From the NCBI GenBank assembly GCA_016841965.1, contig JAEANN010000057.1, positions 1 through 64,000 on the forward strand: 64,000 nucleotides of DNA. Direction: 5' to 3'. Under the pieces are notes generated by a model. The model was not told the origin of the DNA and searched no databases. It saw only the letters and a list, made by a program, of their open reading frames with translations. Positions 61,329 through 64,000 of this stretch are shown here, piece after piece. How positions within the stretch are numbered: position 1 is the first letter of the stretch; every line of letters starts with the position of its first letter. Position numbers and translations under genes: made by a program. Source of the stretch: Candidatus Roseilinea mizusawaensis (lineage in GTDB: Bacteria > Chloroflexota > Anaerolineae > J036 > Brachytrichaceae).

Positions 61329-62672
61329 ATGAAAAACCGTCGTGAGTTTTTGATTACCCTGCTGGCCGCCGGCGCAGGGCTGGCAGCTTGTCGTGGCGCC
61401 GAGCGTCTGCCCTCAGCGCCGGTGTCCACGCCGCGCGGTGACATACAGCCAGACGCGCCGAGACCGACTGCGCCGGCGCCCACAACTGCTGCGCCGCCAG
61501 AGGGTGGCCCCCGGCCTATCGCGCGGAGTGAGATCAGCCCGGCGCTGGTGCAGGCCAACAATCGTTTTGGCCTGAAGTTGTTCGCCAATCTACGCGACGC
61601 AGACGCAACAGGGAATGTGTTCATCTCGCCGGCCAGTGTCGCCATCGCTCTGGCGATGACGTATAACGGGGCCGGCGGCGAAACACAACAGGCGATGTCC
61701 CGTGCACTCGAACTGAACGGCCTCAGCCTCGATCAAGTCAATCAATCGTATGCTGCGCTGCTGCAAACGCTGGCTACGGCCGACCCCAAGGCGACCTTGT
61801 CGATCGCCAACTCGTTATGGGGCCGGCAGGATATCGCCTTCAGACAAGACTTTCTGGAGCGTGTCCGGTTGTTCTATCAAGCTGAGGTGTCTGCGCGCGA
61901 TTTCGGCGACCCCGCGACTGTGGACGCCATCAATGCCTGGGTGAGCGAAAAGACCAACCGCAAGATCACGCGCATCCTGGATCGCATCTCCGATGACGCG
62001 ATTCTTTTCCTCATCAATGCAATCTACTTCAAAGGCGCGTGGGTCAAGGCGTTCGACCCGCAGGTGACGCGAGAACAGCCGTTCATCCTGCTCGACGGCA
62101 GCCAGAAGCAGGTTCGCATGATGTCGCGCTCAGGCGCGTTTAGCTACTTGCGCGGCGAGGACTTTCAAGCCGTCAGCCTGCCCTTTGGCGCGCCCGACAC
62201 GGAAAGCCGCTTCAGCATGTATGTCTTTCTGCCCGATGAATCGTCGTCGCTCGATGCGCTGACGGCCAGGCTCACGGCTGAGCAATGGGCCACGTGGATG
62301 GGGCAGTTTGGATGGTCGGAGGGATTCCTGGCCATGCCGCGCTACACGCTGGAATATGAAGCCGGCCTGAACACCGCGTTGAACGCGCTGGGAATGGGCG
62401 TCGCATTCGACCCGCAGCGGGCCGACTTCGGCCCGATGGTCGACTTGCGGCCCGAAAACGTGTTCATCAGCAATGTCATGCACAAGACCTTCATCGACGT
62501 GAACGAGGAGGGCGCCGAAGCTGCCGCCGTCACATCGGTCGAGATGGGCGTCACGTCAGCCCGCGAAGAGCCGGAGCGATTCACGATGATTGTCGAGCGG
62601 CCTTTCCTGGTTGCCATCCGCGATGATCAAAGTGGCGCGCTGCTGTTCATTGGCGCAATTGTGTCGCCATGA
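61329..62672 (+). CDS. serpin, exported lipoprotein
   Basis: A 447-residue serine protease inhibitor. The N-terminus MKNRREFLITLLAAGAGLAAC looks like a twin-arginine signal with a lipobox (Cys21), then a Pro/Thr linker. Serpin core: NVFISPASVAIALAMTYNGAGGET, INAIYFKGAWVKAFDP, VFISNVMHKTFIDVNEEGAEAAAVTS (hinge) and ERPFLVAIRDDQSGALLFIG. The hinge EEGAEAAAVTS keeps small residues, so the protein should be inhibitory. The scissile bond is in the VTSARE region but cannot be fixed by eye. GGAGG precedes ATG 61329. Confidence 0.93.
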   Translation: MKNRREFLITLLAAGAGLAACRGAERLPSAPVSTPRGDIQPDAPRPTAPAPTTAAPPEGGPRPIARSEISPALVQANNRFGLKLFANLRDADATGNVFISPASVAIALAMTYNGAGGETQQAMSRALELNGLSLDQVNQSYAALLQTLATADPKATLSIANSLWGRQDIAFRQDFLERVRLFYQAEVSARDFGDPATVDAINAWVSEKTNRKITRILDRISDDAILFLINAIYFKGAWVKAFDPQVTREQPFILLDGSQKQVRMMSRSGAFSYLRGEDFQAVSLPFGAPDTESRFSMYVFLPDESSSLDALTARLTAEQWATWMGQFGWSEGFLAMPRYTLEYEAGLNTALNALGMGVAFDPQRADFGPMVDLRPENVFISNVMHKTFIDVNEEGAEAAAVTSVEMGVTSAREEPERFTMIVERPFLVAIRDDQSGALLFIGAIVSP

Positions 62673-62794
62673 CCGCGACGCCGGCGCTCCAGCCTGTCGA
62701 AATACCTGCTCTGCCGTGTGTGGTGCGCCTTTGCTGACCGCCGCGCCGCTTGACCGCCTTTGTACAGCACTCCCGACGCGCTACAATGTCGCCC

Positions 62795-63046
62795 ATGTCT
62801 AGAAAGCAGACACTGCAATCCTCCGCCGCATCGGATCTGGCTGCGCCGGATCAAGCCGGCGACCAAAATCTGACCTTTGAGCAGGCCTATCGTGAACTGG
62901 AGCAGATTGTGGAGCAACTCGAACGCGGCGATCTGCCCCTCGAAGAATCGCTTGCGCTTCATGCACGCGGCCAGCGCCTGGCCGCCCTGTGCGCCGCGCA
63001 ACTCGATCAGGCCGAGCTGAAGGTCAGGTCAGTAGCCAGTAGTTAG
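62795..63046 (+). CDS. xseB: exodeoxyribonuclease VII small subunit
   Basis: An 83-residue protein with the XseB core LTFEQAYRELEQIVEQLERGDLPLEESLALHARGQ, which forms the regulatory partner of XseA. ATG 62795 follows TACAAT by seven bases, so the message is probably leaderless. Its last codons and TAG stop lie inside a heptad array, which may have replaced the original C-terminus. xseA is not adjacent. Confidence 0.92.
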   Translation: MSRKQTLQSSAASDLAAPDQAGDQNLTFEQAYRELEQIVEQLERGDLPLEESLALHARGQRLAALCAAQLDQAELKVRSVASS

Positions 63047-63133
63047 TAGTTAGTAGTTAGTAGTCAGACAACAGAGCACAGACCACAGATTTCAGACGCA
63101 GAGCGTTGTGCGCAACACGAAATACGCAATACA
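63031..63133. repeat. three adjacent heptad families between xseB and the DUF554 gene
   Basis: AGTAGCC, three AGTAGTT and AGTAGTC (63031-63065) are followed by CAGACAA, CAGAGCA, CAGACCA, CAGATTT and CAGACGC (63065-63099). Then, after a short break, come CAACACG, AAATACG and CAATACA (63113-63133). All have a 7-base period but different sequences. Confidence 0.88.
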
Positions 63134-63141
63134 GCCATGCC

Positions 63142-63888
63142 ATGACCGGAACTTTGATCAACATCATCACAGTGCTCGTCGGCACAGCGATGGGCATGCT
63201 GCTGGGCAACCGATTGCCGGCGCGAATTCGAGAAACGGTATTGGACGGCCTAGGACTCTCGACGATTGCTTACGCGATCCTCAGTCTGGTGGATGGGATG
63301 TCGCAGCAGGCCAACGTGCCGGCCAAGTTTATCGTTGTGTTATTGGCGGTGCTGACCGGCGGCATTGTCGGCGAGTGGATCAACATTGATGCGGCGCTTA
63401 GCCGGTTCGGCGGGTGGCTGGAGCGCAAATTTGCGCGCAGCGACGAGGCGGCCGGCGCGGCGCGCTTCGTGCGCGGCTACGTGGCGGCCAGCCTGGTGTT
63501 CTGCGTCGGCCCGATGACGATCCTTGGCTCCATTAGCGATGGGTTGCGGGGCGATTTTGCGTTGTTGTCGATCAAAAGCACGCTCGACGGCTTCGCTGCG
63601 CTGGCGTTTGCCGCCTCGCTGGGCATTGGCGTTGGCTTCAGCGTGATTACGATTCTGCTTTTCCAGGGCGGCATCTCGCTTGGCGCCGGCCTGCTGCAAA
63701 ACGTCTTCAGCGGCCCGGCCGATCCTGTGCTGGCAGTGCTCTCTGCGATCGGCGCGCTGCTCATTATCGGCATTGGCTTGTCGCTGCTGGAGATCAAGCG
63801 CGTGCGGGTGGCGAACTTCTTGCCGGCGCTGCTGGCGGGTCCGTTGGGGGTGCTGGTGCTGCGCGCGCTGGGTGTTGCCGGCTTCTGA
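63142..63888 (+). CDS. DUF554 family membrane protein
   Basis: A 248-residue integral membrane protein with about seven hydrophobic segments. TGTLINIITVLVGTAMGMLLG at the start, and FVRGYVAASLVFCVGPMTILGSISDGLRGD in the middle, are typical of the YdfK/YqgA group. Its function is unproved and transport is suspected. ATG 63142 matches the family start. Confidence 0.9.
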   Translation: MTGTLINIITVLVGTAMGMLLGNRLPARIRETVLDGLGLSTIAYAILSLVDGMSQQANVPAKFIVVLLAVLTGGIVGEWINIDAALSRFGGWLERKFARSDEAAGAARFVRGYVAASLVFCVGPMTILGSISDGLRGDFALLSIKSTLDGFAALAFAASLGIGVGFSVITILLFQGGISLGAGLLQNVFSGPADPVLAVLSAIGALLIIGIGLSLLEIKRVRVANFLPALLAGPLGVLVLRALGVAGF

Positions 63889-63911
63889 TTGTCTCGCTCA
63901 CGCGGCCGTCT

Positions 63912-64000
63912 TCACTGTGCTTTTTGCTTGCGCCCTCGGAACGATAGCCGGATGGGTGTGCCCAGAAAGCCAAATTCGTCGCGGATGCGGTTTTCCAGGA
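63912..64000 (-). CDS. der: 3' end of GTPase Der
   Basis: The minus strand reads LENRIRDEFGFLGTPIRLSF then RGRKQKAQ and stops at TGA 63914-63912. This matches the C-terminal KH-like end of Der/EngA, a ribosome-assembly GTPase with two G domains. The remainder lies beyond the window edge. Confidence 0.8.
   Translation of the reverse strand, partial: LENRIRDEFGFLGTPIRLSFRGRKQKAQ

Overview
The window (about 60% G+C) looks like chromosomal DNA of a Chloroflexota bacterium, probably of the Anaerolineae side of the phylum. This is inferred from gene content, not from a marker alignment. Supporting signs are many secreted or lipid-anchored proteins with Thr/Pro-rich 'TPTPAP' linkers, LysM/PA14/SH3 surface proteins, split glycine dehydrogenase (GcvPA), a SAM-I riboswitch before metY-metX-metW, a T-box leader before serS, and a Gram-positive-type LexA box before recA. 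No phage, transposase, CRISPR array or defence island was seen. The region is mostly housekeeping DNA, but its intergenic spaces carry unusual heptanucleotide repeats.

Layout. 1-6.8 kb (minus strand): a Gfo/Idh/MocA dehydrogenase, nadD, obgE and the methionine operon metY-metX-metW behind a promoter, SAM-I aptamer and terminator. 6.8-15 kb: a two-helix membrane protein, the RlmD-type methyltransferase with a coding minisatellite, a GNAT protein overlapping a cell-wall amidase, an L,D-transpeptidase, a family 3 solute-binding protein, an SH3 protein, pth and an Ig-like membrane protein. 15.0-15.4 kb: tmRNA. 15.5-26 kb: an acyltransferase-like protein, carA, a thioesterase, a cyclophilin-DsbA-cyclophilin lipoprotein (frameshifted as read), a LysM-PA14-PA14 protein, a TPR/TolB-like protein, a metallophosphoesterase, a MoxR ATPase and an NBR1-Ig-like lipoprotein. 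26-34 kb: an MFS transporter, an HDAC-family deacetylase, purA, recA, a 3-methyladenine glycosylase, gcvPA and gcvH.

34.6-40.7 kb is a surface-polymer cluster: a large O-antigen-ligase/TPR protein, a WecA/TagO-type transferase and a UDP-sugar dehydrogenase. A tRNA-Val, an orphan ABC ATPase, an atypical response regulator and a GAF-GAF histidine kinase follow. 44.5-53.2 kb holds purE-purK, an SRPBCC protein, rsgA, a MecA-like penicillin-binding protein with a lipobox, selA, and T-box-controlled serS. 53.3-64 kb holds an alpha/beta hydrolase, the remnant of a broken gene, a class II aldolase, an M20 peptidase, a CapA-like protein, a YvcK-like protein, gap, a serpin, xseB, a DUF554 protein and the 3' end of der.

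Cross-cutting patterns. (1) Perfect or degenerate 7-bp tandem repeats of several unrelated families fill many gaps between genes. They often run up to a start codon or across a stop codon, and resemble the STRR repeats of filamentous cyanobacteria. (2) The palindrome GCCGGC is strongly over-represented. (3) Many genes have a TANNNT -10-like box only 7-11 bases before the ATG and no Shine-Dalgarno, suggesting widespread leaderless transcription.
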